From Archaeoglobus sp. (GTDB taxonomy: Archaea > Halobacteriota > Archaeoglobi > Archaeoglobales > Archaeoglobaceae): a stretch of DNA of 44,138 nucleotides. The notes beneath the pieces were generated by a model that saw nothing but the letters and a program-made list of their open reading frames with translations, did no database searches and was not told the DNA's origin. This document shows positions 9,140-16,919 of the stretch, in pieces. How positions within the stretch are numbered: the first letter of the stretch is position 1; the number at the start of each line of letters is the position of its first letter. Location: positions 1 to 44,138 of the forward strand of contig JACDNU010000018.1 of the NCBI GenBank assembly GCA_017656505.1. Reading direction: 5' to 3'. Both the position numbers and the translations under genes were made by a program.

Positions 9140-9655
9140 ATGAGCTCGATTTTTGATGTTATAAAGAAGAGAAGAAGTATCAGAAGATTTCAGAGAAGGG
9201 CAATCGAAGACGAGAAGATTAGACAGCTCTTGGAGGCGGCAATCTGGGCACCTTCAGCAGGAAATCACCAACCCTGGGTATTCATCGCTGTAAGGGATCC
9301 AAAGAGCATAGAAAAGATCAAAGTTGTATCTCCAGGCATTTTCGATATACCAGCAGCGATCATAGTTGTTTGTAGAGATATGAGGATCGCAGAAAAAGCC
9401 GGCAATCCAGAATTATCCATCTTTGATATCGCAATGGCATCACAGAACATGCTGCTAATGGCGTATGAACTTGGCCTTGGCTCTTGTCCTGTTAAATCTT
9501 TCAACCAGAAAGCAATCCAGGTACTTCTCGATCTGCCAGAGCATATAGTCCCAGAGCTGCTGATTACCCTCGGGTATCCTGCAGAAGAGCCATCTCCACG
9601 TGAGAGGAGAGATGGAGTCATATTTTTTGAAAAATATGGGCATAAGCAGGGGTGA
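9140..9655 (+). CDS. Nitroreductase-family flavoprotein
   Basis: A 171-residue protein beginning with the family's RRSIRRF phosphate-binding motif and followed by APSAGNHQPW, the FMN-contacting segment. The C-terminal LGYPAEEP closes the standard fold. Length is typical of small nitroreductases, which act as FMN dimers reducing nitro, enone or quinone substrates with NAD(P)H. It lies between the racemase and a DUF6092-like gene, whose GTG start region overlaps its stop at 9653-9655, so it belongs to the same transcription unit. It could reduce an unsaturated hydantoin-type intermediate, but this is a guess. Confidence 0.88.
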   Translation: MSSIFDVIKKRRSIRRFQRRAIEDEKIRQLLEAAIWAPSAGNHQPWVFIAVRDPKSIEKIKVVSPGIFDIPAAIIVVCRDMRIAEKAGNPELSIFDIAMASQNMLLMAYELGLGSCPVKSFNQKAIQVLLDLPEHIVPELLITLGYPAEEPSPRERRDGVIFFEKYGHKQG

Positions 9656-9660
9656 AAGCA

Positions 9661-9975
9661 ATGGCGGAGAATGAAAATAGAGATCTTAAAAACAGAGATC
9701 TGAAAGACGACCTTTTTGAGCTCATTTGCTTCATGCTCTCCAGTGCCAGAGGACTCATGGATGAGCCAAAAGCCTATGGGCCATTCAGGATTATAGATTC
9801 AGTAAGCAGGCTGATTTCCATACTTGAAAAACATCAGTTAGCTGATGATTTTTTAGTAAGGGAAAAAAAGAAAATTGAAGAAGGAAAGTATTCTGTAATG
9901 GATGGAGAAGATAAATTCAGAGAATTTTTGGATGGTTTAATGGTTGATTTCGCTGAAGAACTCAAGAAAAGATAA
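9661..9975 (+). CDS. DUF6092-like small protein
   Basis: About 104 residues. The core FELICFMLSSARGLMDEPKA followed by YGPFRIIDSVSRLI resembles the DUF6092 family, which I recall from amide/hydantoin catabolic clusters; function unknown. GTG at 9652 is in frame, but AGGGGTGA (9648-9655) sits correctly for ATG 9661. The N-terminus holds an exact in-frame repeat NRDLK-NRDLK, produced by a 15-bp duplication (9676-9690 and 9691-9705), so its length is not conserved. It is flanked closely by the nitroreductase and the epimerase. Confidence 0.68.
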   Translation: MAENENRDLKNRDLKDDLFELICFMLSSARGLMDEPKAYGPFRIIDSVSRLISILEKHQLADDFLVREKKKIEEGKYSVMDGEDKFREFLDGLMVDFAEELKKR

Positions 9976-9989
9976 AAAGGAGACCTAAA

Positions 9990-11108
9990 ATGGGAATGAA
10001 AATAACAAAAATAACCGCTGAAAAATACGATCTATCTCTGGTAGAGCCTTTCAGAATTTCCTTAGGGACTATTACAAAGGCAAATAACATTCTCGTACAG
10101 ATTTTCAGCGATGATTCCGGAGATATCTCCGGAGACAGGTTCAAAGATAACTCCAAAGATGATTTCGAAAATCTTGTTGGGATAGGGGAGGGTTCGCCTA
10201 CCTACAAAATCACCGGAGATAACCAAGAGGGAGCTTTGGCCTTCGTGCAAGATATTGCCCCTCTGCTTGTCGGCCAAGAGTTAGACATTCAGGCAATAGA
10301 TGAGACCCTGAATTCATTCGTAAACATGACCGGTGCAAAAGCTGCGATTAATATCGCGATATACGACCTTATTGGCAAGGAGCTTTCCAAACCCATTTTC
10401 AAATTACTTGGAGGATACAGAAAAGAGATAGAAACCGATCTGACGATCGGCATTCTTACGCCGCAAGAAGTGAGGGAGAAAGCGATAGATGCAATATCAA
10501 AAGGGTTTAAAATACTGAAAATTAAAGTTGAGGGGGATGTTGAACAGGATTTAAAGAGAATCGAGGCGATTAGCGATTTAGGAGTTAAAATCAGGCTTGA
10601 CGCCAATCAGGGCTTCACTCCAAAAGATGCAGTAAAATTCATCCAAAAGCTCTCCAATTTTGAAATAGAGCTCATCGAGCAACCGGTTCCATTTTGGGAC
10701 ATAGATGGATTGAAATACGTAAAGGAGAACAGTGACATACCAGTTTTCGCGGATGAAAGCGTTCATTTGGCAAGAGATGCTTTAAAGCTTGTGCAGGAGA
10801 AGTGTGTGGATGGAATAAACATCAAACTCATGAAGTGTGGAGGTTTAAGCGAGGCAATTAAGATAATCAATATCGCCGAAGCTGCGGGAATCCCATGTAT
10901 GATCGGCTGTATGCTTGAATCAAGAGTCTCCCTTACCGCTGCAGCCCATCTCGCTTTAGCTTTTAAGAACATCAAGTATGTAGACCTTGATTCGCACCTC
11001 TTCTTGAAAGAAGATCCAGTTTCAGGTGGGATGGAGATCAAAAATGGAAAGATAACAGTTCCAGATACTCCAGGACTGGGTATTTCAGGAATAGTTGGTG
11101 TTACGTAA
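9990..11108 (+). CDS. Enolase-superfamily dipeptide epimerase-like enzyme
   Basis: A 372-residue protein of the mandelate racemase/muconate-lactonising group. The KIKV catalytic lysine motif is near residue 177. Metal ligands are DANQG (about 204), IEQP (about 229) and ADES (about 255), and the second catalytic lysine is in NIKLMKCGG (about 279). The late GCMLES and LDSHLFL blocks match L-Ala-D/L-Glu epimerases and relatives. A GGAG site precedes ATG. The capping domain carries an unusual Asp/Ser/Gly-rich insertion (about residues 41-61) that contains an 18-bp palindrome. Within this cluster it could epimerise an N-acyl or N-carbamoyl amino acid or dipeptide. Confidence 0.88.
   Translation: MGMKITKITAEKYDLSLVEPFRISLGTITKANNILVQIFSDDSGDISGDRFKDNSKDDFENLVGIGEGSPTYKITGDNQEGALAFVQDIAPLLVGQELDIQAIDETLNSFVNMTGAKAAINIAIYDLIGKELSKPIFKLLGGYRKEIETDLTIGILTPQEVREKAIDAISKGFKILKIKVEGDVEQDLKRIEAISDLGVKIRLDANQGFTPKDAVKFIQKLSNFEIELIEQPVPFWDIDGLKYVKENSDIPVFADESVHLARDALKLVQEKCVDGINIKLMKCGGLSEAIKIINIAEAAGIPCMIGCMLESRVSLTAAAHLALAFKNIKYVDLDSHLFLKEDPVSGGMEIKNGKITVPDTPGLGISGIVGVT
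10116..10133. repeat. 18-bp perfect palindrome inside the epimerase gene
   Basis: tccggagatatctccgga reads the same on both strands. It lies in the stretch encoding the Asp/Ser/Gly-rich insertion of the epimerase, suggesting the insertion grew by local copying. Confidence 0.9.
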
Positions 11109-11170
11109 ATGGAATGTGATTACTAGGAAGAATGAAGATAATTAAAAACCTAATCTTTTTAATTTTACGT

Positions 11171-11213
11171 GTAAAAATTTGTAAAAAATTTGTAAAAATT
11201 GGAAAGTATAAAT
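11171..11213 (+). promoter_or_regulatory. Phased GTAAAAATT repeats and TATA box before Lrp-type regulator gene
   Basis: Three copies of gtaaaaatt begin at 11171, 11181 and 11192, so they are spaced about one helical turn. A TATA-like gtataaat follows at 11206-11213, about 25 nt before TTG 11236. The arrangement fits an operator read by a dimeric Lrp-type protein on one DNA face and a leaderless mRNA. Autoregulation is inferred. Confidence 0.5.
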
Positions 11214-11235
11214 CCGGCCGAACGGTAAATGGAGA

Positions 11236-11712
11236 TTGACGATTAGCCAACCAAATGATGTGGTTGCGATGCTAGATGAGATAGACAAGGGCATTCTTAG
11301 GCTTCTCCAAGAGGATGGGAACATATCCCTGAGTGAGATAGCTGACAAGCTGAATGTTGGCGTAGCAACTGTCCACAGAAGAATCCAGAGACTGAAGATG
11401 GAGAAAATAATAAAGAAGAAAATAGTTGTGATAGATCCGGAAAAAATTGGTAAGAAAATCTTTGCATTTATCGAAATCAAAACATCACCTAACTATGAAC
11501 AAAAGATATTAGACATTTTATCTTCCATGGAAGAGATTACAGAGGTCTATCTCGTTACCGGTGATTTCGATCTTATAGTAAAACTTGTCGTTGAAGATAT
11601 TAAAGAATTCACACAAGTTATTGAGAAAATTAGACAGATTAAAGGGGTTGTGGATACGAGGAGTGCCATAGTTATAAAAACGAAAAAGGAGGAATACAAG
11701 ATAAAGATCTAA
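11236..11712 (+). CDS. Lrp/AsnC family transcriptional regulator
   Basis: Up to 158 residues: an N-terminal winged helix (LDEIDKGILRLLQEDGNISL, then SEIADKLNVGVATVHRRIQRL) and a C-terminal RAM domain (EITEVYLVTGDFDLIVKL) that binds amino acids and builds octamers. The start is either TTG 11236, about 25 nt after a TATA box and so possibly leaderless, or ATG 11269, which would give the usual MLDEIDK N-terminus. It sits between the epimerase and the second DUF917 gene and is the obvious local regulator of amino-acid-yielding catabolism. The end of the gene is followed by a perfect 14-bp tandem duplication that includes its stop codon. Confidence 0.92.
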   Translation: MTISQPNDVVAMLDEIDKGILRLLQEDGNISLSEIADKLNVGVATVHRRIQRLKMEKIIKKKIVVIDPEKIGKKIFAFIEIKTSPNYEQKILDILSSMEEITEVYLVTGDFDLIVKLVVEDIKEFTQVIEKIRQIKGVVDTRSAIVIKTKKEEYKIKI

Positions 11713-11725
11713 AGATAAAGATCTA
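11698..11725. repeat. Perfect 14-bp tandem duplication at regulator gene end
   Basis: aagataaagatcta occurs at 11698-11711 and again at 11712-11725. The first copy encodes the last residues and stop of the Lrp-type gene. A second small duplication, gtctaaac twice, follows at 11750-11765. Confidence 0.95.
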
Positions 11726-11805
11726 GAAGATGATAGATAGAATTTGAAGGTCTAAACGTCTAAACGAAACGCATAATAATCTGGAAAAATTGAATGGGGA
11801 GTTCC

Positions 11806-12834
11806 ATGATAAAAATCTCTGAAGAAGTTGTAAGGAAGATCGCGAAAGGAGCGGAAATCTTGGGAAGTGGAGGTGGTGGACAGACTTACATCTCCGAACT
11901 CATGGCCCTCCAGACTCTCAAGGAGGACAAAACCACCCATCTCATTGAGGCAGAAAGTGTTCCCAACAACGCTTTGGTTCTCACAGTTGCGATGATGGGT
12001 TCGCCTTTAATTTTAAAAGAGAAGATACCGAACGGGTTGGAGGCTAGAAACGTTTTGAAATTACTCGAAAATTATTTCGGTGAGGAGACCTATGCCATTG
12101 TCCCGATAGAGGGTGCTGGTCTGAACTCGTTGACATCAATCGTTGCCGGCCTCAATTTAGGAATACCGGTAATAGATGCTGATGGGATGGGAAGAGCCTT
12201 TCCTGAGCTTCAGATGACGACTTTCCACATCTCTGGAATTTCTATCACTCCAATGGCAATTTCCGATGAGAAGGGGAATACAATATTCGTGGATTCGATA
12301 AACAACGAATACGGGGAGTGGTTTGCTAGGGGTGTAACAAGGTTGATGGGGGGTTATTCATGGATATCCTGCTATGCGATGACAGGAAAGGAGCTGAAAA
12401 AAGCTGCAGTTAAAAATACCCTCTCAAAAGCGATGGAGATAGGAGAGATTCTTTTGTCTGAATTACCTCCTGAATCAAAGCTGGAGAGAATCTGCGAATT
12501 TACGAAAGGAGCGATGCAAAAAGGGAAGGTTGAAAGAGTTAGAAGAATGAAATTCGGAAAATTTTATGGAGGAGAAGCAGAAATAATGGGGGAGGAAAAG
12601 ACCAAAATCATTTTCCAGAACGAATACCTCGTTGTGGAGAATCGGTCTGAAAGGATAAGCGTGCCAGATATTATAACCCTAGTTGACAGCTTTACCTTAA
12701 GACCAATTACAACTGAAGAGATAAGGGCTGGGATGAACGTATATATCCTCACGATGCCCTCAGATGAAAAATGGAAGACTGAAGAAGGACTAAATGTGGT
12801 TGGGCCGAAAACATTTGGATTGGATGAAAACTAA
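11806..12834 (+). CDS. DUF917 family protein, copy 2
   Basis: About 342 residues. It has the same LGSGGGGQTYI N-terminal motif and an identical DADGMGRAFPELQMTTFH block as copy 1 at 4324, with divergence elsewhere. ATG 11794 is in frame, but GGGGAG at 11796-11801 points to ATG 11806. It is separated from copy 1 by the whole cluster and stands just after the Lrp-type regulator. It has no adjacent HyuA-like gene, so it either pairs with the single ATPase at 5409 or works alone. Specificity relative to copy 1 cannot be read. Confidence 0.86.
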   Translation: MIKISEEVVRKIAKGAEILGSGGGGQTYISELMALQTLKEDKTTHLIEAESVPNNALVLTVAMMGSPLILKEKIPNGLEARNVLKLLENYFGEETYAIVPIEGAGLNSLTSIVAGLNLGIPVIDADGMGRAFPELQMTTFHISGISITPMAISDEKGNTIFVDSINNEYGEWFARGVTRLMGGYSWISCYAMTGKELKKAAVKNTLSKAMEIGEILLSELPPESKLERICEFTKGAMQKGKVERVRRMKFGKFYGGEAEIMGEEKTKIIFQNEYLVVENRSERISVPDIITLVDSFTLRPITTEEIRAGMNVYILTMPSDEKWKTEEGLNVVGPKTFGLDEN

Positions 12835-12849
12835 ATGGAAAAATTTGAT

Positions 12850-12917
12850 TGTTCAGATTCTTAGTTCAGATTCCTTGTTCAGATTCTTTGCAAAGCTGCG
12901 ATCTTTTCAGTGCAGCA
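12850..12917. repeat. Displaced copy of part of the downstream radical SAM gene, with tandem triplication
   Basis: gttcagattc occurs three times between 12850 and 12886. The last copy leads into a segment (12875-12917) that repeats coding bases 13136-13182. Twenty-five bases are identical (12893-12917 and 13158-13182), and a 4-bp gap lies just before them. The copy lies beyond the 3' end of the gene it derives from and is not in a usable frame. Confidence 0.88.
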
Positions 12918-12993
12918 AATCCAAATTCTAAATTCTTAATCTTGAAACTTACAATTCTAAAACTCAAGAATTCGTGATTAAAAAATTAAAAAT

Positions 12994-14076
12994 TCAACGC
13001 ACAAGATCGAGAGCATATCTTTTCGCGATTTCCATCGCCTCTCTCATCTCATCACTCCTTAGCCTCCTAGCAATCTCCGGATAGTCGTAAGCTTTGTAAG
13101 TTGGATAATACTGAAACATCAGATTGAACCTTGGATTGTTCAGATTTCTTGCAACCCAAGCTGCGATCTTTTCAGTGCAGCATTCAATATGTCCCGGCAT
13201 TACAAGGTGCCTTATAAGCAACTCACCGTTTTTCTCAGCTCTTTTGAAATTCCTCGTGATTATCTCCCAGTAATTCTTCACTTTGCTGTATTTCAGCGCG
13301 CATTCATCGTTTCCATACTTGAAATCTCCCAACCAGACGTCCACAACATCCTCGATTATTTCTGCAAGCTCACTAGAATGGTACATGTTGGAATTCCACA
13401 CGACTGGAACGTTCGATTCAACATTCCTCAAAATTTTCAGAATTGTGTGGGCATGCTGATCTGGATTTCCTCCCACAAAGTTCACGTTTCTGCTCCCTTG
13501 TCTGTATCTTAAGTCCACAATTCTGGCGATTTCTGCTTCATCAACGGGATAATCATCGTGATAGACTATATCGTAATTCTGGCAGAAAACACATCGAAAG
13601 GTGCACCGATTGAAGAAGATCGTGTGGGAAGGGATGAGTTCGGGCTCTTCTCCCATATGCAGGAATTCTGAGGAATAGTAGCTTTTATCAGTGCACTTGC
13701 AGAAACCTTTCTCGCTGTAGCGATTTACCTCACATCTCCTTTCACAGAAGCAGCAGCTTTCGAGCATCTTTTCAAGAATCTTAACTTTCAGATCGAGGAA
13801 ACTAAAGGCAGCCTTTTTCTCCGCAAACTTATTGCCATCAATTTTTCCCGAATCCAGTTCTTCTTTTATCTCTTTAAATTCTTCTTTTGCCTCCGAATGA
13901 ACTTTCAACAGATGCTCTAACTCAGATTCCAATCTTTCTCCTAACCTTTCACCTAACCTTCCTTCTAACCCTCCTTTTAATCCTCCTTCTAATCTTTCTA
14001 CCTCGATCCTCTTGGCTATCTGGAATTTGGCGATTGCATTGTTAAGATTTATCCGACTGTATCTATCAAGCCCCAC
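12994..14076 (-). CDS. PflX/COG1313-type radical SAM protein
   Basis: A 360-residue protein. The radical SAM cluster motif CTFRCVFCQNY lies near residue 160, preceded by a cysteine-rich CCFCERRCEVNR segment that typifies the PflX group of pyruvate formate-lyase activase relatives. The substrate of this group is not established. The N-terminal 20-75 residues are unusual: a low-complexity, probably coiled-coil region with EGGLKGGLEGRLGERLGERL encoded by imperfect tandem repeats (about 13925-14000). Homologues normally start near the cysteine-rich part, so this is an added segment. No pyruvate formate-lyase gene is nearby. Confidence 0.85.
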   Translation of the reverse strand: MGLDRYSRINLNNAIAKFQIAKRIEVERLEGGLKGGLEGRLGERLGERLESELEHLLKVHSEAKEEFKEIKEELDSGKIDGNKFAEKKAAFSFLDLKVKILEKMLESCCFCERRCEVNRYSEKGFCKCTDKSYYSSEFLHMGEEPELIPSHTIFFNRCTFRCVFCQNYDIVYHDDYPVDEAEIARIVDLRYRQGSRNVNFVGGNPDQHAHTILKILRNVESNVPVVWNSNMYHSSELAEIIEDVVDVWLGDFKYGNDECALKYSKVKNYWEIITRNFKRAEKNGELLIRHLVMPGHIECCTEKIAAWVARNLNNPRFNLMFQYYPTYKAYDYPEIARRLRSDEMREAMEIAKRYALDLVR

Positions 14077-14204
14077 GATTTAAAATATGAAAACAGGTTA
14101 AAAATTGTTTAGGTTTTTAAGTTTGTTTTAGATCTCAAGGATTTTTAGGTTTGTACTCAATTTGGGAGATTATAGTTTTATACCCAATTTTATACCCTAA
14201 TTGA

Positions 14205-15485
14205 CTAGCCCTTAATCTCAATCCCCAAAAACTTCAGCCAGGGAGTGTAGGTATTCTCAACCTGAACTTTTTCCCTGCCACCAACTTCAATCTTCTTGAG
14301 CAGCTCATAGATATTTCCGTAGAGCATTCCAGTTTTTATTGGCATTCCATCATAAATTGCTGGCGAGATCTCAAGGCTGAAATCCCCGCTTATGGGATTG
14401 GATGTGTGAGCACCGGTAAATGAATGTATGTACAAAGCCTTACCATAGTCTTTCCCCTCCTCCACCTCTATCAAAACATTGGTTGGCAGCGTTGCCGGAT
14501 AGCTGTTTCTCTCCTGCCTTATCCCATTCCCAGTAGGATCTGCGGAAAATTCATTCGCCCATTTCCAATCTTTGAGGAAATCTTTCAGAATCCCCTTTTC
14601 CACGATTTCTGTTCTTTGTGTAGCATTTCCCTCGTCATCGAAAGGAGAACTCATAAGCAACCCATCTTTTCTTCCATCATCGATCAGGCTTACCTCCCCA
14701 AATATTTTCTGATCTAATTTGTTTGCGAGCGGGCTTCTTCCCTTCACCACATTCTCCACCGAAAAAGCCGGATATAAAGCATGGAAGAGGAGTTGATGAG
14801 TTGCAAGGGGCGAAAGGACAACATCATACTTCCCAGGCTCGATCTTCGATCCTTTGGCGGAATGCTTTGCGAAGGTTGAGGCATTTTTTGCCATTCCTTC
14901 CAAATCGATTGAGGAATCCCGAGCTGAGGCAAGATCATATGCTGCTCCTTCTTCAAATACGCATTCTATGAAGGCAGAAACAAAAGTTTCATTGCTCTCC
15001 AACTCCGCCCCCGAAGAGTTCAAAATTTTCTTTTTTATTTCTGAAACTTCAACAACTCCTTCTGCGGGATTGACACCTTCTTCAACTGCAGAAATCACTA
15101 TTTCTCCTGCCTCCTTCAGCCAATCCCCTTCTATCTTCCCGTATATCCCATTAACCCTGGAGAATCCACCTTCGGGAAAATCATTCAGTCTTTCCTCAGA
15201 GATTTTCGTGATCTTTACCGCCCGTTCACATGCATCGATTAAGGCGTTAGCATCGGTTGTGAAGGAAAAACCCACTCTTCCATTCACTATTGCTCGAATT
15301 GCAACACCCTCCTCTCTTTCCTCGACAAGATGTTTTATCCTTCCCTTTTCGATTCTAACTGCTTTTTTTACCTCAACTTCGTGAAAGATTTCCCAAGCAT
15401 CGGAATTGAATTCGAGAAACTTAATTGGCGGCTCAAGTTCCATCTGAAAGTCTATCCGGTCCATCTTGCCTATCTTACCCTTCAT
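14205..15485 (-). CDS. tldE: TldE/PmbA family protein
   Basis: About 426 residues, with the modulator-of-gyrase fold and no HExxxH motif, as expected for the non-catalytic TldE/PmbA partner. C-terminal features include SFTGAHTSNPISGDFS, characteristic of the family. GTG 15494 shares the frame, but AAGGTGG just upstream favours ATG 15485. It lies directly after TldD on the same strand, and the two proteins form a heterodimeric metalloprotease that trims unfolded or modified peptides. In archaea the physiological substrate is unknown. Confidence 0.9.
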   Translation of the reverse strand: MKGKIGKMDRIDFQMELEPPIKFLEFNSDAWEIFHEVEVKKAVRIEKGRIKHLVEEREEGVAIRAIVNGRVGFSFTTDANALIDACERAVKITKISEERLNDFPEGGFSRVNGIYGKIEGDWLKEAGEIVISAVEEGVNPAEGVVEVSEIKKKILNSSGAELESNETFVSAFIECVFEEGAAYDLASARDSSIDLEGMAKNASTFAKHSAKGSKIEPGKYDVVLSPLATHQLLFHALYPAFSVENVVKGRSPLANKLDQKIFGEVSLIDDGRKDGLLMSSPFDDEGNATQRTEIVEKGILKDFLKDWKWANEFSADPTGNGIRQERNSYPATLPTNVLIEVEEGKDYGKALYIHSFTGAHTSNPISGDFSLEISPAIYDGMPIKTGMLYGNIYELLKKIEVGGREKVQVENTYTPWLKFLGIEIKG

Positions 15486-15508
15486 TTCTACCACCTTATT
15501 CCCATTCT

Positions 15509-15540
15509 TCAGCCTCCGTCAGCCTCCACCTTCAGCCTCC
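15509..15540. repeat. Threefold 9-bp repeat between tldD and tldE
   Basis: tcagcctcc occurs at 15509-15517, 15519-15527 and 15532-15540. On the coding strand the units read GGAGGCTGA, which supplies the TldD stop codon and several ribosome-binding-site-like GGAGG motifs ahead of tldE. Confidence 0.9.
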
Positions 15541-16812
15541 CCCGACGAAAGCCTCAACCACAGTATACGGTGCTCCGTCTGCAACGGGAACGAGCTGTCC
15601 AGCCTTACCACAGAAACCGGGATCGAATCTCAGCCCTTTCCCAACCTTTATTTTCTTTAAGATCTCCAAGGTATGTCCGCTTAAGGAGACATCCCTTATC
15701 ATTTTTCCGATCTCTCCATTAATGATCAGATACCCATACTGAGCGCTGAATTGGAAGTAGCCTGTAGCGGGATTCGTCTCTCCGCCTCTCGTTCCCACCA
15801 AGTAAACTCCATTCCCCACACTCTCCAGCAATTCATCGAGGCTGTAATCTCCCTCTTCGATGTAGGTATTACTCATTCTTATAAGCGGTTCTGCAACTCC
15901 TTGACTCCTCGAATTTCCCGGCATTCCCTTCATTTTTTTCGCAGTCTCACGGGAATGCAGAAATTCTTTGAAGATTCCCGCCTCGATAACTGCCTTCCTC
16001 CTCGCCTTAACTCCCTCGTCATCGAAAGGAAAGAAACCAAATTCCTCTATTAATGGATCATCGTAAACGTATAACTCCTCAGGGCCTACCTTAATTCCTG
16101 TTTCCCTGAGAATACTCGCCCCTCTAAGCAAATGATCCGCTTCAACCGCATGCCCAAAGGCTTCATGGATGAAAACTCCACCCAGCGAGGGATCCATCAG
16201 CACGGGCATTCTGCCTGAGGGGGGGCTTAAAGCACGTAATAGCTCCTTTAGCTTCGAGACTAAATCGCTTGCCATCTCAAAAGGTTCGTTTCCCGAAACA
16301 ACCTCGTAACCTCCAGCCCTGAAAAGCCTTTTTGAGAGGAATTGAAGGGTGGTGTCTTTCCCAACCACCTGGATTGCTATTCCCGTTCTCGGCACAACAT
16401 AGCTAACTTCATCACCAAAAGAGTTTTTGTAGTGAAATTCCCTTATGTTCTCGAGGTAACTTATTCTCACACTTACGATGTAGTCTGCTTTCAACTCCTT
16501 TTCGATCTCCTTTAAGAGCTTGACCTTCTCTTCGATGTCGATGCTGTCAACGTTTATCTTCTGCTTCATCTCGTAATGCCCGCTGTAAGAGCTTTCATCT
16601 ATCTCCACTTCTCCCTCCAAAGTGTTTCTTTCTGCAAGTTCCAAACCGGTTTTGTCATCAACCAAACCATTAAAAAATCCCCATGAACCGTTTTTCAGGA
16701 CCCTAAAGCTCTTTCCAGCAAAATTCTCATGTTTTGGTTTTTCAATCGATCCATTCTCAAGATTTAAGGTGAGAGACCTAGTTTTTAGATACCTTATGTC
16801 ATAAAAACTCAT
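15532..16812 (-). CDS. tldD: TldD family metalloprotease
   Basis: A 426-residue protein with the zinc-binding HEAFGHAVEADH (HExxxH) near residue 215, which marks the catalytic TldD subunit, and a closing MIRDVSLSGHTLEILKKI block typical of the family. The downstream tldE overlaps functionally and is separated only by short GGAGGCTGA repeats. The start is ATG 16812, about 107 bp after the DUF22-like gene's end region on the other side. Length and motifs are normal. Confidence 0.93.
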   Translation of the reverse strand: MSFYDIRYLKTRSLTLNLENGSIEKPKHENFAGKSFRVLKNGSWGFFNGLVDDKTGLELAERNTLEGEVEIDESSYSGHYEMKQKINVDSIDIEEKVKLLKEIEKELKADYIVSVRISYLENIREFHYKNSFGDEVSYVVPRTGIAIQVVGKDTTLQFLSKRLFRAGGYEVVSGNEPFEMASDLVSKLKELLRALSPPSGRMPVLMDPSLGGVFIHEAFGHAVEADHLLRGASILRETGIKVGPEELYVYDDPLIEEFGFFPFDDEGVKARRKAVIEAGIFKEFLHSRETAKKMKGMPGNSRSQGVAEPLIRMSNTYIEEGDYSLDELLESVGNGVYLVGTRGGETNPATGYFQFSAQYGYLIINGEIGKMIRDVSLSGHTLEILKKIKVGKGLRFDPGFCGKAGQLVPVADGAPYTVVEAFVGGG

Positions 16813-16919
16813 ATGCTTACTTGATCCCTAAAATAAAATGGTTTTGCTATTTTTCTGCTTCTTGGATTGAGGATTATTCAATGCAGCCAAGATGGAGAAA
16901 AAATAGAGAAGTATAAAAA

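Noticed and set aside
14854-15384. Plus-strand open frame of 176 codons in the TldE gene
   Set aside because: Shadow of the minus-strand tldE coding sequence, which has family motifs throughout.
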